Of a stretch of DNA of 34,395 bases, positions 13,782-24,073 are shown piece after piece. Position 1 is the first letter of the stretch. The number at the start of each line of letters is the position of its first letter. The DNA is taken from assembly GCA_051653625.1 (NCBI GenBank), contig JBOFWM010000014.1, positions 1-34,395 on the forward strand, read 5' to 3'. Position numbers and translations under genes: made by a program. The notes under the pieces are model-generated. The model was not told the origin of the DNA and searched no databases. It saw nothing but the letters and a program-made list of their open reading frames with translations. Origin of the DNA: SFDP01 sp051653625 (GTDB lineage: Bacteria > Bacillota > Clostridia > Lachnospirales > Lachnospiraceae).

Positions 13782-16700
13782 TTATTCTAATATTTCTTCA
13801 GCAATTTCATATTCAATTTCTTTCGTGCTTTCAATTACTTCAACATCACTTGGAATTTCATAATCATCGTCGTCAAAATCATCATCAAAATCTAATATTT
13901 GATCTTGTCTTTCATCAGTATTTAATACTACGTCACGGTATCTCTTCATACCTGTACCAGCAGGAATTAACTTACCAATGATAACATTTTCTTTTAATCC
14001 AATTAATGGATCTACTTTCCCTTTAATTGCAGCTTCTGTTAATACTTTTGTTGTTTCTTGGAATGAAGCAGCCGATAAGAAAGAATTTGTTGCAAGAGAT
14101 GCTTTTGTGATTCCAAGCATAACTTGATTTCCAATAACTAATTCTTTTCCTTCGTTGTATAATCTTTCATTTGTTGCTTCAAATTCTAATACGTCAACCA
14201 ATGTACCAGGTAAGTATTCTGAATCTCCATTATCTTCAATTCTTATTTTCTTAAGCATTTGTCGTACAATTACTTCAATATGCTTATCACTGATATCAAC
14301 ACCTTGTAGACGATATACTCTTTGAACTTCACGAAGCATATAATCTTGTACGGCACGAATTCCCTTGATTTTTAATAAATCATGTGGGTTTACACTACCC
14401 TCTGTTAATTCATCACCGGCTTCAAGGATTGCACCATCGGAAATTTTAATTCTTGAACCATAAGGAATTAAATAAGCCTTTGTTTCGCCTGTTTCTTCAT
14501 CAGTAATGATAACTTCACGTTTTTTCTTCGTATCCTTAATTTGTGCAACGCCACCAAACTCTGCAATAATTGCAAGTCCTTTTGGTTTTCTTGCCTCAAA
14601 TAATTCCTCGACACGAGGAAGACCTTGCGTAATATCATCACCGGCAACACCACCAGTATGGAATGTACGCATTGTAAGCTGTGTTCCTGGTTCTCCGATT
14701 GATTGAGCCGCAATAATACCTACTGCTTCTCCAACTTGTACGGCTTCTCCAGTTGCCATATTTGCACCATAACATTTAGCACAAATACCAACAGTAGAGT
14801 GACAAGTTAAAATCGTACGGATTTTAATTTCTTCAATTGGTTCCCCATTTTCATCTACACCAAAGTCCATGATTGTTTTTGCACGACTTGGTGTAACCAT
14901 ATGGTTTTTCTTGATTAAGATGTTGCCATCTCTATCTTTAATATCTTCACATACATAACGTCCTGTTATACGATCTTGTAACCCTTCGATTACTTCTTTT
15001 CCATCTGTAAAAGAACGAACTCTCATTCCGTAAATTTCTTCACGGCCTTCACAACAATCTACTTCACGAATGATAAGATCTTGAGAAACGTCAACCATAC
15101 GTCTTGTCAAATATCCGGAATCGGCTGTACGAAGAGCAGTATCCGAAAGTCCTTTACGAGCCCCATGAGCAGACATAAAGTATTCTAATACGTCAAGTCC
15201 TTCACGGAAGTTTGATTTAATTGGTAATTCAATCGTACGTCCAGTTGTATCTGCCATCAGACCACGCATACCTGCAAGCTGTTTAATCTGTTGGTTCGAT
15301 CCACGGGCACCAGAGTCAGCCATCATAAAGATATTATTATAGCTATCTAGTCCATCTAATAGAACTTCTGTTAATTCTTTATCTGTTTGTGTCCAAGTAT
15401 CAACTACCGCACGGTATCTTTCCTCTTCTGTAATAAGTCCACGTCTATAGTTTTGGAAAATCTTATCTACTGTTACTTGAGCTGCTTCTAACATTGCTGG
15501 TTTTGATTCTGGTACAGTCATATCAGAAATCGAAACTGTCATTGCCGCTTTTGTAGAGTATTTATATCCAGTTGATTTAATATTATCTAAAACTTCTGCT
15601 GTAATAGAAGCACCATGTGTATTAATTACTTTTTCTAAGATTTGTTTCAATCCTTTTTTTGCAACATGGAAATCAACTTCAAGTTTTAATTCATTTCCTT
15701 CGATGCTACGATCTACAAACCCTAAATCTTGAGGTAAAATTTCATTAAAGATAAAACGACCTACTGTTGATTCAACAACATCTGTAATTTCTCTTCCATC
15801 CGCTAATTTTTTGCTTAATCTTACTTTGATTCGAGAGTGAAGTGTAACAGCTGCATTTTCATAAGCTAAAATTGCTTCATTTACACTTTTGAAAATTTTC
15901 CCTTCTCCTAATGCACCTGGACGCTCTTGTGTTAAATAATAAATACCAAGTACCATATCCTGAGAAGGAACAGCAACTGGACCACCATCCGAAGGTTTCA
16001 ATAAGTTATTAGGCGATAATAATAAGAAACGACATTCTGCTTGTGCTTCTACTGATAAAGGTAAATGCACCGCCATTTGGTCTCCATCAAAATCGGCATT
16101 GAAAGCAGTACAAACAAGTGGATGCAGTTTAATTGCTTTCCCTTCTACTAGAATTGGTTCAAATGCTTGAATTCCAAGTCTATGAAGAGTAGGTGCACGG
16201 TTAAGCATTACTGGATGTTCTGCAATTACTTCTTCTAATACATCCCAGATACTTGCATCAAATCTTTCCACTAATTTTTTGGCATTTTTAATATTTTGTG
16301 CAATATGTCTTCCAACTAATTCTTTCATAACAAAAGGTTTAAATAGCTCAAGTGCCATTTCTTTTGGAAGTCCACATTGATAAATCTTAAGTTCTGGACC
16401 AACAACGATAACACTACGTCCTGAATAATCCACACGTTTTCCAAGTAAGTTTTGACGGAAACGTCCTGATTTACCTTTCAACATATCTGATAAAGATTTT
16501 AAAGCACGATTTCCAGGTCCTGTAACAGGTCTTCCACGTCTACCATTATCAATTAACGCATCTACAGCTTCTTGAAGCATTCTTTTTTCATTTCTTACAA
16601 TGATATCAGGTGCTCCTAATTCTAATAAACGATTTAAACGATTATTTCTGTTAATAATACGACGATATAAATCATTTAAATCCGAAGTCGCGAAACGTCC

Positions 16701-17459
16701 ACCATCTAATTGAACCATAGGACGTAAGTCTGGAGGAATAACTGGAACAACGTCTAAAATCATCCATTCCGGTTTATTTCCTGAACCTTTAAACGCCTCT
16801 ACTACTTCTAGACGTTTAATGATTTTTGCTCTTTTTTGTCCTGTTGAATCTTTAAGTCCAGCTTTCAATTCAATAGACTCTGCTTCTAAATCAATAGAAC
16901 TTAAAAGCTCTTTAACTGATTCTGCTCCCATACCAACACGGAATCCTTTGCCCCATGTTTCTCTCGCATCTGCATATTCTTTTTCTGATAAAATTTGTTT
17001 ATATTCTAGATTTGTTTCTCCCGCATCAAGAACAATATAAGAAGCAAAATATAATACTTTTTCAAGAATTCTAGGAGATAAGTCAAGAATAAGACCCATA
17101 CGGCTTGGAATTCCTTTAAAATACCAAATGTGTGAAACTGGTGCTGCAAGTTGAATATGTCCCATACGTTCTCTACGAACATTTGCTTTTGTGATTTCAA
17201 CTCCACAACGATCACAAATTACACCTTTATATCTGATTTTTTTATATTTACCACAGTGACATTCCCAGTCTTTACTAGGTCCAAAAATCTTTTCACAAAA
17301 AAGTCCTTCTTTTTCTGGCTTTAATGTTCTATAGTTAATAGTTTCAGGTTTTGTAACTTCACCTTTTGACCATGAAATAATTTTTTCTGGTGATGCCAAT
17401 CCAATTTTAATCGCATCAAATGTCATTGGTTGATATATTTCTTGTTTTGGTTCTGACAT
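13782..17459 (-). CDS. rpoC: RNA polymerase subunit beta'
   Basis: The largest core subunit, 1225 residues from the chosen start. The N-terminal zinc site is complete (Cys 67, 69, 82 and 85). The catalytic NADFDGDQMAVH motif lies near residue 460, and the second zinc cluster is visible in CHSTVGICAKCYG. The C-terminus has an acidic tail (DDDFDDDDYEIP), which is longer than usual. The ATG at 17459 (M-S-E-P-K) is preferred over in-frame starts 12 and 30 nt upstream because GAGAGG lies about 10 nt before it. It follows rpoB by 44 nt and is co-transcribed with it. Confidence 0.98.
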   Translation of the reverse strand: MSEPKQEIYQPMTFDAIKIGLASPEKIISWSKGEVTKPETINYRTLKPEKEGLFCEKIFGPSKDWECHCGKYKKIRYKGVICDRCGVEITKANVRRERMGHIQLAAPVSHIWYFKGIPSRMGLILDLSPRILEKVLYFASYIVLDAGETNLEYKQILSEKEYADARETWGKGFRVGMGAESVKELLSSIDLEAESIELKAGLKDSTGQKRAKIIKRLEVVEAFKGSGNKPEWMILDVVPVIPPDLRPMVQLDGGRFATSDLNDLYRRIINRNNRLNRLLELGAPDIIVRNEKRMLQEAVDALIDNGRRGRPVTGPGNRALKSLSDMLKGKSGRFRQNLLGKRVDYSGRSVIVVGPELKIYQCGLPKEMALELFKPFVMKELVGRHIAQNIKNAKKLVERFDASIWDVLEEVIAEHPVMLNRAPTLHRLGIQAFEPILVEGKAIKLHPLVCTAFNADFDGDQMAVHLPLSVEAQAECRFLLLSPNNLLKPSDGGPVAVPSQDMVLGIYYLTQERPGALGEGKIFKSVNEAILAYENAAVTLHSRIKVRLSKKLADGREITDVVESTVGRFIFNEILPQDLGFVDRSIEGNELKLEVDFHVAKKGLKQILEKVINTHGASITAEVLDNIKSTGYKYSTKAAMTVSISDMTVPESKPAMLEAAQVTVDKIFQNYRRGLITEEERYRAVVDTWTQTDKELTEVLLDGLDSYNNIFMMADSGARGSNQQIKQLAGMRGLMADTTGRTIELPIKSNFREGLDVLEYFMSAHGARKGLSDTALRTADSGYLTRRMVDVSQDLIIREVDCCEGREEIYGMRVRSFTDGKEVIEGLQDRITGRYVCEDIKDRDGNILIKKNHMVTPSRAKTIMDFGVDENGEPIEEIKIRTILTCHSTVGICAKCYGANMATGEAVQVGEAVGIIAAQSIGEPGTQLTMRTFHTGGVAGDDITQGLPRVEELFEARKPKGLAIIAEFGGVAQIKDTKKKREVIITDEETGETKAYLIPYGSRIKISDGAILEAGDELTEGSVNPHDLLKIKGIRAVQDYMLREVQRVYRLQGVDISDKHIEVIVRQMLKKIRIEDNGDSEYLPGTLVDVLEFEATNERLYNEGKELVIGNQVMLGITKASLATNSFLSAASFQETTKVLTEAAIKGKVDPLIGLKENVIIGKLIPAGTGMKRYRDVVLNTDERQDQILDFDDDFDDDDYEIPSDVEVIESTKEIEYEIAEEILE

Positions 17460-17503
17460 ATATATAACCATCCTCTCTTTGCTTAACAACGTATTCTAAC
17501 GAT

Positions 17504-20500
17504 CTAGTCCATTAAAACTTCGTCAGGATCAATTGCTGTTAAATCATCAAAATCAATTTCTTCCATATCATCTACATCATCGTCTTCAGCATCTACAATT
17601 TCGCCACTTATTTCATCCACTTCTTGTGTAACATATCCATGAGTTTTAAATGCTGCTTCTTCTTCTGCAAATGTCTTAGCTGCTGGATCTAATTCTGTTC
17701 GATATTCTGATTCTGTATAATCTACAGTTTCCATGATTTCTACTTCTGTTTGATCCTCTTTAAGCACCTTAATATCAAGACCTAATGATTGTAATTCTTT
17801 AAGAAGAACTTTAAATGATTCTGGAATTCCTGGTTCAGGAATATTTTCACCTTTAATAATCGCTTCATATGTTTTTACACGACCTACAACATCATCCGAT
17901 TTTACAGTCAAAATTTCTTGTAATGTGTAAGATGCACCATATGCTTCTAGTGCCCAAACTTCCATCTCTCCGAAACGCTGTCCACCAAATTGTGCTTTAC
18001 CACCTAATGGTTGTTGTGTTACGAGTGAGTAAGGACCTGTTGAACGTGCATGGATTTTATCATCAACTAAGTGGTGAAGTTTTAAGTAATGCATGTGTCC
18101 TACTGTTACCGCACTATCAAAATACTCTCCTGTACGTCCATCACGAAGACGAACTTTACCATCTCTACTTAATGGAACACCTTCCCACAATTTTCTGTGT
18201 TCACGGTTATCTGATAAATATTCCATAACTTCTGGTAACAACTCTTCTTTATATTTTGCTTCAAATTCTTCCCACTCAAGATTTACATAATCATTTGCTA
18301 AATCAAGTGTGTCCATAATATCTTTTTCATTGGCACCATCAAATACTGGTGTACCTACATTAAATCCTAATGCTCTTGCAGCAAGTGATAAATGGATTTC
18401 AAGTACCTGTCCAATGTTCATACGAGATGGTACCCCTAGAGGATTTAATACGATGTCTAACGGACGACCATTTGGAAGATATGGCATATCTTCTGCTGGA
18501 AGTACACGCGAAACAACCCCCTTATTCCCATGACGACCCGCCATTTTATCTCCAACTGAGATTTTTCTTTTTTGAGCAATGTAAATACATACTGCTTGAT
18601 TTACACCTGGTGATAATTCATCGCCATTTTCTCTTGTAAATACTTTTGCATCCACAATAATTCCATATTCACCATGTGGAACTTTAAGGGAAGTATCTCT
18701 AACTTCTCTTGCTTTTTCTCCAAAGATAGCACGAAGTAAACGTTCTTCTGCTGTAAGCTCTGTCTCTCCTTTTGGAGTAACCTTACCTACTAGAATATCT
18801 CCCGCTCTAACTTCTGCACCAATACGAATAACACCTCTTTCATCTAAATCTTTAAGAGCATCATCACCAACTCCTGGAACATCTCTTGTGATTTCTTCAG
18901 GTCCTAATTTTGTATCACGTGCTTCTGCTTCATATTCTTCAATATGAACAGATGTATATACATCTTCTTGTACTAATCGTTCGCTTAATAGTACAGCATC
19001 TTCATAGTTATAACCTTCCCAAGTCATAAATCCGATTAATGGATTCTTACCTAATGCAAGTTCTCCTTCTGCAGTAGAAGGACCATCTGCAATAACTTGA
19101 CCTGCAACAACATGATCACCTTTAAATACAATCGGTTTTTGATTGTAACAGTTTGATTGGTTACTACGTGAGAATTTTGTTAATTTATGCTCAATTTTTT
19201 CTCCATCATCTGCTGTCATACGAATCAATTCCGAAGAAACGTAATCAATCACACCAGCTTTTTTAGCAACTACACATACTCCAGAGTCAACTGCTGCTTT
19301 TACTTCCATTCCAGTACCTACTACTGGTGCTTCTGTTGTAAGAAGTGGTACTGCCTGACGTTGCATGTTTGATCCCATAAGCGCACGGTTCGCATCATCG
19401 TTTTCAAGGAAAGGAATAAGTGCTGTCGCAACAGAAAATACCATTTTAGGAGAAACGTCCATGTAATCAAAAACATTTCTTGGATATTCTTGTGTTTCTT
19501 CTAAATAACGTCCTGATACACTTTTCTTAACGAAATATCCATCTTTGTCTAGAATTTCGTTCGCCTGTGCAACGTGATGGTTATCTTCTTCATCCGCTGT
19601 CATATAGATAACTTCATCTGTAACTCTTGGATTTGTAGGATCTGTTTTGTCAATTTTACGATATGGCGCTTCAATAAATCCATATTCGTTGATTCGAGCA
19701 TAAGATGCTAAGGAGTTAATAAGACCAATGTTTGGACCTTCTGGTGTTTCGATTGGACACATTCTACCATAATGAGAATAGTGAACGTCACGAACCTCGA
19801 ATCCGGCACGATCTCTACTAAGACCACCAGGACCTAATGCAGATAAACGTCTTTTATGTGTAAGCTCTCCAAGTGGATTATTTTGATCCATGAACTGTGA
19901 AAGCTGTGAAGAACCAAAGAATTCTTTTACTGCTGCTTGTACTGGTTTTATGTTAATTAAAGCTTGTGGCGAAACTTCTTCTGTATCATGTGTTGTCATT
20001 CTCTCACGAACAACTCTTTCAAGACGAGACAAACCAATTCTATATTGATTTTGTAGTAATTCACCAACTGCACGAATACGTCTATTTCCTAAATGGTCAA
20101 TATCATCTTCGTTACCAATCCCATATTCTAAATGGATGTTATAGTTAATTGATGCAAGAACATCTTCTTTCGTAACATGTTTTGGTATTAATTCTGTTAT
20201 ATTTCTTTTAATAGCTTCCGCTAATTCTTCTGCATTGTCTCCAAACTCTTCAATAATTTGTGCAAGAACAGGATAATATACTTCTTCTGTTATCCCTAAT
20301 GCTTCTTTGTCACAATCAATATGTGCTTCAATGTCAACCATCATATTAGAAAGAACTTTTACGTTTCTTTCTTCTGTTTGAATATATACATAACTTACTG
20401 CTGCATTTTGAATAGTATCTGCTAATTCTGCTGAAATTTCTGTTCCAGCAGTTGCAAGTACTTCACCTGTTGATAAATCAACAACATCTTCCGCTAATAC

Positions 20501-21382
20501 ATGATAGCGAATACGATTGCGAAGTGCTAATTTTTTATTAAATTTATATCTACCTACTTTAGCTAAATCATATCTTCTAGAATCAAAGAACATTGATGTA
20601 ATTAAATTTTCAGCACTCTCCACACTTAAAGGTTCGCCTGGACGAATCTTTTTATATAACTCAATGAGACCTTCCTGATAACTTCCAGAAACGTCTTTTG
20701 TGAAACTTGCTAAAATTTTAGGTTCATCACCAAACAACTCTAATATTTCTTCGTTAGTTCCAACACCAAGAGCTCTAATTAATACTGTAATTGGAACTTT
20801 TCTTGTTCTATCTACTCTAACGTAATAAATATCATTAGAATCGGTTTCATACTCTAACCATGCTCCACGATTAGGAATTACAGTGGAAGAATACAATGTT
20901 TTCCCAATTTTATCATGTCCAACAGAATAATATATTCCTGGTGAACGTACTAGCTGACTAACAATGACACGTTCTGCCCCATTAATTACAAATGTGCCTG
21001 TTTCTGTCATTAAAGGAAGATCTCCCATGAAAATTTCATGTTCGCTAATTTCTTCTTTTTCTTTATTATATAAGCGAACTCTAACTTTAAGTGGAGCTGC
21101 ATATGTTGCATCTCTTTCCTTACATTTTTCAATAGAGTATTTTACATCATCTTCGCATAATTCAAAGTCTACAAATTCAAGACTTAGATGTCCGCTGTAA
21201 TCTGCAATTGGAGAGATATCCCAAAAGACTTCTTTTAAGCCTTCTCTTAAAAACCATTGATAAGAATTCTTTTGAACCTCTATCAAATTAGGCATCTCTA
21301 AAACCTCTTCTTGCCTTGAGTAACTCATACGCATCTTTTTACTGCTGGCCGAAGGTCGTATTCTGTTCTTTTCCATTGACAT
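17504..21382 (-). CDS. rpoB: RNA polymerase subunit beta
   Basis: Beta subunit of RNA polymerase, 1292 residues. The rifampicin-binding region (SSQLSQFMDQNNPLGELTHK, then RRLSALGPGG) is wild type at the Asp, His and Ser positions where resistance usually arises. The C-terminal MEVWALEAYGA clamp segment is present, followed by a long acidic tail ending in DDLTAIDPDEVLMD. The start at 21382 (M-S-M-E-K) has GGAG 4 nt upstream; the next ATG, 6 nt further on, is equally possible. A longer frame to 21490 is excluded because it would overlap the promoter at 21457-21486. Confidence 0.98.
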   Translation of the reverse strand: MSMEKNRIRPSASSKKMRMSYSRQEEVLEMPNLIEVQKNSYQWFLREGLKEVFWDISPIADYSGHLSLEFVDFELCEDDVKYSIEKCKERDATYAAPLKVRVRLYNKEKEEISEHEIFMGDLPLMTETGTFVINGAERVIVSQLVRSPGIYYSVGHDKIGKTLYSSTVIPNRGAWLEYETDSNDIYYVRVDRTRKVPITVLIRALGVGTNEEILELFGDEPKILASFTKDVSGSYQEGLIELYKKIRPGEPLSVESAENLITSMFFDSRRYDLAKVGRYKFNKKLALRNRIRYHVLAEDVVDLSTGEVLATAGTEISAELADTIQNAAVSYVYIQTEERNVKVLSNMMVDIEAHIDCDKEALGITEEVYYPVLAQIIEEFGDNAEELAEAIKRNITELIPKHVTKEDVLASINYNIHLEYGIGNEDDIDHLGNRRIRAVGELLQNQYRIGLSRLERVVRERMTTHDTEEVSPQALINIKPVQAAVKEFFGSSQLSQFMDQNNPLGELTHKRRLSALGPGGLSRDRAGFEVRDVHYSHYGRMCPIETPEGPNIGLINSLASYARINEYGFIEAPYRKIDKTDPTNPRVTDEVIYMTADEEDNHHVAQANEILDKDGYFVKKSVSGRYLEETQEYPRNVFDYMDVSPKMVFSVATALIPFLENDDANRALMGSNMQRQAVPLLTTEAPVVGTGMEVKAAVDSGVCVVAKKAGVIDYVSSELIRMTADDGEKIEHKLTKFSRSNQSNCYNQKPIVFKGDHVVAGQVIADGPSTAEGELALGKNPLIGFMTWEGYNYEDAVLLSERLVQEDVYTSVHIEEYEAEARDTKLGPEEITRDVPGVGDDALKDLDERGVIRIGAEVRAGDILVGKVTPKGETELTAEERLLRAIFGEKAREVRDTSLKVPHGEYGIIVDAKVFTRENGDELSPGVNQAVCIYIAQKRKISVGDKMAGRHGNKGVVSRVLPAEDMPYLPNGRPLDIVLNPLGVPSRMNIGQVLEIHLSLAARALGFNVGTPVFDGANEKDIMDTLDLANDYVNLEWEEFEAKYKEELLPEVMEYLSDNREHRKLWEGVPLSRDGKVRLRDGRTGEYFDSAVTVGHMHYLKLHHLVDDKIHARSTGPYSLVTQQPLGGKAQFGGQRFGEMEVWALEAYGASYTLQEILTVKSDDVVGRVKTYEAIIKGENIPEPGIPESFKVLLKELQSLGLDIKVLKEDQTEVEIMETVDYTESEYRTELDPAAKTFAEEEAAFKTHGYVTQEVDEISGEIVDAEDDDVDDMEEIDFDDLTAIDPDEVLMD

Positions 21383-21456
21383 TTCACTCCGTTCTTTATG
21401 ATTTAGTGTTAGTATTTTAGTTTCATCGCATACTACACCACAATAGTGCACTGTCC

Positions 21457-21486
21457 ATTCTATCACTTTTTTTCGTGATGTGTCAA
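21457..21486 (-). promoter_or_regulatory. Sigma-A promoter of rpoBC
   Basis: Minus strand perfect TTGACA (21481-21486), an 18-nt spacer and TAGAAT (21457-21462). It follows the rplL terminator, so rpoBC is a separate transcription unit with a 5' UTR of about 70 nt. Confidence 0.78.
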
Positions 21487-21560
21487 GCATTTTATTATAA
21501 AGTTTTGTTTTTATTAAAAAGATGCTCTAGCAACAAGGAATAAAGTTCTAAAACCTAAGA

Positions 21561-21600
21561 AAAACCCCACGCCCTTTCTAATGAAAGGATGTGGGGTTTT
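21561..21600. terminator. Strong terminator after rplL
   Basis: An 18-nt arm on each side (21561-21578 and 21583-21600, one or two mismatches) around a 4-nt loop, with A's and T's flanking. It begins 11 nt after the rplL stop and separates rplJL from rpoBC. Confidence 0.88.
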
Positions 21601-21611
21601 ATTTCTTAAAC

Positions 21612-21983
21612 TTATTTTAAAGTAACTTTAGCGCCTTCAGCTTCTAATTTTGCTTTAACATCTTCAGCTTCATCTTTAGATACAGCTTCTTTTAATGTTT
21701 TTGGAGCATTATCAACTAATTCTTTCGCTTCTTTTAAGCCAAGTCCTGTAGCTTCACGAACTACTTTGATAACTTTAACTTTGTTTGGTCCAACTTCTGT
21801 TAATTCTACGTCGAACTCTGTTTTTTCTTCTGCTGCTTCACCAGCTCCAGCTGCTGCTACTACAACACCTGCTGCTGCAGATACACCAAATTCTTCTTCA
21901 CATGCTTTTACTAAATCATTTAATTCTAATACTGTTAACTCTTTAATTGCTTCGATTAATTCTTGAGTTGTTAATTTTGCCAT
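21612..21983 (-). CDS. rplL: 50S ribosomal protein L7/L12
   Basis: L7/L12 forms the flexible stalk that recruits translation GTPases. The 123-residue protein has the N-terminal dimer and L10-binding segment (residues 1-33), an Ala/Gly-rich hinge (near residues 35-52) and the compact C-terminal domain with KVIKVVREATGLGLKEAKEL. It is translated in several copies per L10 and lies 41 nt after rplJ in the same transcript, ended by the terminator at 21561-21600. Confidence 0.98.
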   Translation of the reverse strand: MAKLTTQELIEAIKELTVLELNDLVKACEEEFGVSAAAGVVVAAAGAGEAAEEKTEFDVELTEVGPNKVKVIKVVREATGLGLKEAKELVDNAPKTLKEAVSKDEAEDVKAKLEAEGAKVTLK

Positions 21984-22024
21984 TTTTATTTACCTCCGTT
22001 TATTGTTTGTTAAATTTGTGCTGA

Positions 22025-22600
22025 TTATTCAGCTGTTTCTTCTACTACTTCTGTTGCTACCACTTCTTCAGCAACTTCTTCTACTACTGGTGCTGCTTCT
22101 GCTACTGCTTCTAAAGCTCCGCCTTTTTCTGCTAATTGGTTCATAACACGAGCAAAGTTTGTGATTGGAGATTGAATACTTCCAAGTAATTTTGAAAGAA
22201 GTTCTTCTCTTGATGGGATTGAAGCGATTGCTTGCATTCCTGTTGCATCATACACAATACCTTCTACTACACCAGCTTTAATTTCTAATTTTGGTGCTGT
22301 TTTTGCGAATTGTGCTAAAACTCTTGCAGGTGCTGTTGCATCTGTATTAGAAAGTGCAAGCGCGCTTGGTCCTTCTAAGTAAGGTGCAAGAGCTTCAAAA
22401 TCAGTTCCTTTGAATGCAAAGTTCATCATTGTATTTTTGTAAACTTTATAAGTAATACCTGCATCACGAAGTTCTTTACGAAGATTTGTATCTTGCTCAA
22501 CTGTAAGACCACGGTAATCTACTAATACAACGCTTTGCGCTTCTTTGATTGATTCTGCAATCTCTGCTACGATTGGTTGTTTTAATTCCACTTTTGCCAT
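22025..22600 (-). CDS. rplJ: 50S ribosomal protein L10
   Basis: L10 anchors L7/L12 dimers to the ribosome and, with L12, represses its own operon by binding the leader. The 191-residue protein has the usual N-terminal rRNA-binding domain (VVLVDYRGLTVEQDTNLRKE, KVYKNTMMNFA) and the helical L12-binding end. About 20 residues longer than many family members, it ends in an acidic Val/Glu/Ala-rich tail (from about residue 166). The gene is preceded by an L10 leader with a terminator hairpin. Confidence 0.97.
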   Translation of the reverse strand: MAKVELKQPIVAEIAESIKEAQSVVLVDYRGLTVEQDTNLRKELRDAGITYKVYKNTMMNFAFKGTDFEALAPYLEGPSALALSNTDATAPARVLAQFAKTAPKLEIKAGVVEGIVYDATGMQAIASIPSREELLSKLLGSIQSPITNFARVMNQLAEKGGALEAVAEAAPVVEEVAEEVVATEVVEETAE

Positions 22601-22635
22601 TTTTTTACCTCCTTTTATATTCTTGCCGATAGGAG

Positions 22636-22790
22636 CTTATAAAAAAAGCCTCCCAGAAGACTGGAAGGCTATAAGTTTTAAACTAAATGTAAACATCTAA
22701 GTTCCCTAATATCCCCTCGGTAGGCGATTTACTTACGCAAAAGTTCTCACTTTCGCACCTACTGTCTTCGGCATGGTCAATGCGACCTTA
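22636..22790 (-). promoter_or_regulatory. L10 leader (ribosomal protein L10/L12 autoregulatory element)
   Basis: Between the promoter and rplJ lies a 150-nt leader with the conserved elements of Firmicute L10 leaders: CGAAGACAGTAGGTGC (minus strand, near 22768-22753), the CGCCTACCGAGGGGA segment that pairs with it, and a final terminator hairpin. It is the known site where the L10-(L12)4 complex binds and causes premature termination. Recognition is by motif and position. Confidence 0.85.
22641..22670 (-). terminator. Attenuator terminator at the end of the L10 leader
   Basis: A ten-base-pair stem (AGCCTTCCAG with CTGGGAGGCT, one G-U pair) and a 4-nt loop are followed by seven T on the minus strand, about 40 nt before rplJ. 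Confidence 0.88.
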
Positions 22791-22793
22791 GGT

Positions 22794-22822
22794 AGAATAT
22801 CATATTTTATATATCGTGTCAA
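22794..22822 (-). promoter_or_regulatory. Sigma-A promoter of rplJL
   Basis: Minus strand TTGACA (22817-22822), a 17-nt spacer and TATTCT (22794-22799). The start site would be at the head of the L10 leader. Confidence 0.7.
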
Positions 22823-22850
22823 GGATTTTTTTCTTTACACCTTCCACTTT

Positions 22851-24056
22851 TTACTTTTTATAAATATACCCATCACGATCTATCGTAATTCCATCTGAAA
22901 TATCATCCATATAAGATAACACTCTATCCTTTTCGCTACCACTAAGCAAAGATGTAAAACAATTTTTTTGTTCAGCTGCAAGAAATTGAATAGAATTTAT
23001 ACCATTTTTTGAAATAGAGACTTGAAAAATTCCCGTATCTAATGTTTTTGAATTAAACAAAAAATTACCAAGGCTATATATAACTGGTACCTCTTCTATA
23101 AAATCAATTTTTTGCAAAATGTGTGGATGATTCCCAATCACCAAATCAGCACCAGCATCTACAACCTCTTTTGCCTGCTCTCTTTGTTTCCAATCAATTT
23201 CCACTTCACTTTCCGTTCCCCAATGCAAATATACAACAAGAAAATCACACTCTTCCTTAATTTTCGCAATTTGTTCTAACAAGAGAGCGGAATTCCAACA
23301 TCGAAAAACACCTGCCGAATTACTTGTTGCACCTTTTGTATCGGGTGTGTCTCCTTTTTCAATTTGTGTCGCCGCAAGAATCCCTATTTTCATATCATTT
23401 GCAATAAAATAAACAGGCGCCATCGCTTCTTCTAATGTTTTCCCTGCACCTACATATGGCATATGTATATCATTTAACGTATCTATTGTGTCTAATAACG
23501 ATACTTCTCCATAATCATAGATATGATTATTTGCAATGGATACAATATCCACTCCCATATCATACAATAAATTTGCATTAGAAGGATCACTACGAAATGT
23601 AAATTGTTTGTTCTCTGTTGGTGTCCCACGATTGGTATATGGGAATTCATTATTCACCATAAAAATATCTGCATCGTGCATTTTTTCTAAAATATCATTC
23701 GAAAAAACCCCATGAATTCCTTGGTTTTTTTGTCTTAAAGAATTCAGTATTGCATATCCTGAATCAAATAAAATATCTCCAGCAAAAGAAATCGTTACAA
23801 CTTCTGAACTTTTCGTATCTTTTAAATAAATATTATGCTCTGTTCTATACTCTATATCATTATATTCTTCTACTACTTCTTCTGATGGTAGAACTTCTTG
23901 TTCAACAAATGCTTCCTCCACTATCCTCTCTATATCAAATAGTTCCGATTTCTTTGATAAAAAAATAATGGTAAGAAATCCAATAATTAAAACAAAACAC
24001 AATACACTTATAAAAAGTAATAAAATATAATTTCTTTGTTTTTTCTTTTTTGCCAT
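22851..24056 (-). CDS. CapA-family membrane-anchored putative metallophosphatase
   Basis: The 401-residue protein has a Lys-rich start and one transmembrane segment (about residues 10-33), then a short linker and an extracytoplasmic CapA domain. Family motifs are clear: FAGDILFD near residue 90, NNEFPYTNRG near residue 135, SIANNHIYDYG near residue 175, VVYLHWGTE near residue 275 and GNHPHILQKI near residue 305. CapA-like proteins share a metallophosphoesterase fold and are linked to poly-gamma-glutamate or envelope functions; the substrate here is unknown. The gene lies between rplA and the rplJ leader, where Firmicutes usually have nothing. It starts 17 nt after a strong terminator, leaving little room for a promoter. 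Confidence 0.85.
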   Translation of the reverse strand: MAKKKKQRNYILLLFISVLCFVLIIGFLTIIFLSKKSELFDIERIVEEAFVEQEVLPSEEVVEEYNDIEYRTEHNIYLKDTKSSEVVTISFAGDILFDSGYAILNSLRQKNQGIHGVFSNDILEKMHDADIFMVNNEFPYTNRGTPTENKQFTFRSDPSNANLLYDMGVDIVSIANNHIYDYGEVSLLDTIDTLNDIHMPYVGAGKTLEEAMAPVYFIANDMKIGILAATQIEKGDTPDTKGATSNSAGVFRCWNSALLLEQIAKIKEECDFLVVYLHWGTESEVEIDWKQREQAKEVVDAGADLVIGNHPHILQKIDFIEEVPVIYSLGNFLFNSKTLDTGIFQVSISKNGINSIQFLAAEQKNCFTSLLSGSEKDRVLSYMDDISDGITIDRDGYIYKK

Positions 24057-24073
24057 GTATATCCTTTCGTTTC

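Noticed and set aside
13253..21382. Rifampicin or streptomycin resistance changes in rpoB and rpsL
   Set aside because: The rifampicin region (Asp, His, Ser positions) and the S12 lysines TPKKPNS are wild type as far as can be seen.
21383..21490. N-terminal extension of rpoB by 36 residues
   Set aside because: It overlaps the -10 and -35 boxes of the rpoBC promoter, and the sequence is not RpoB-like; the start with GGAG at 21382 is better.
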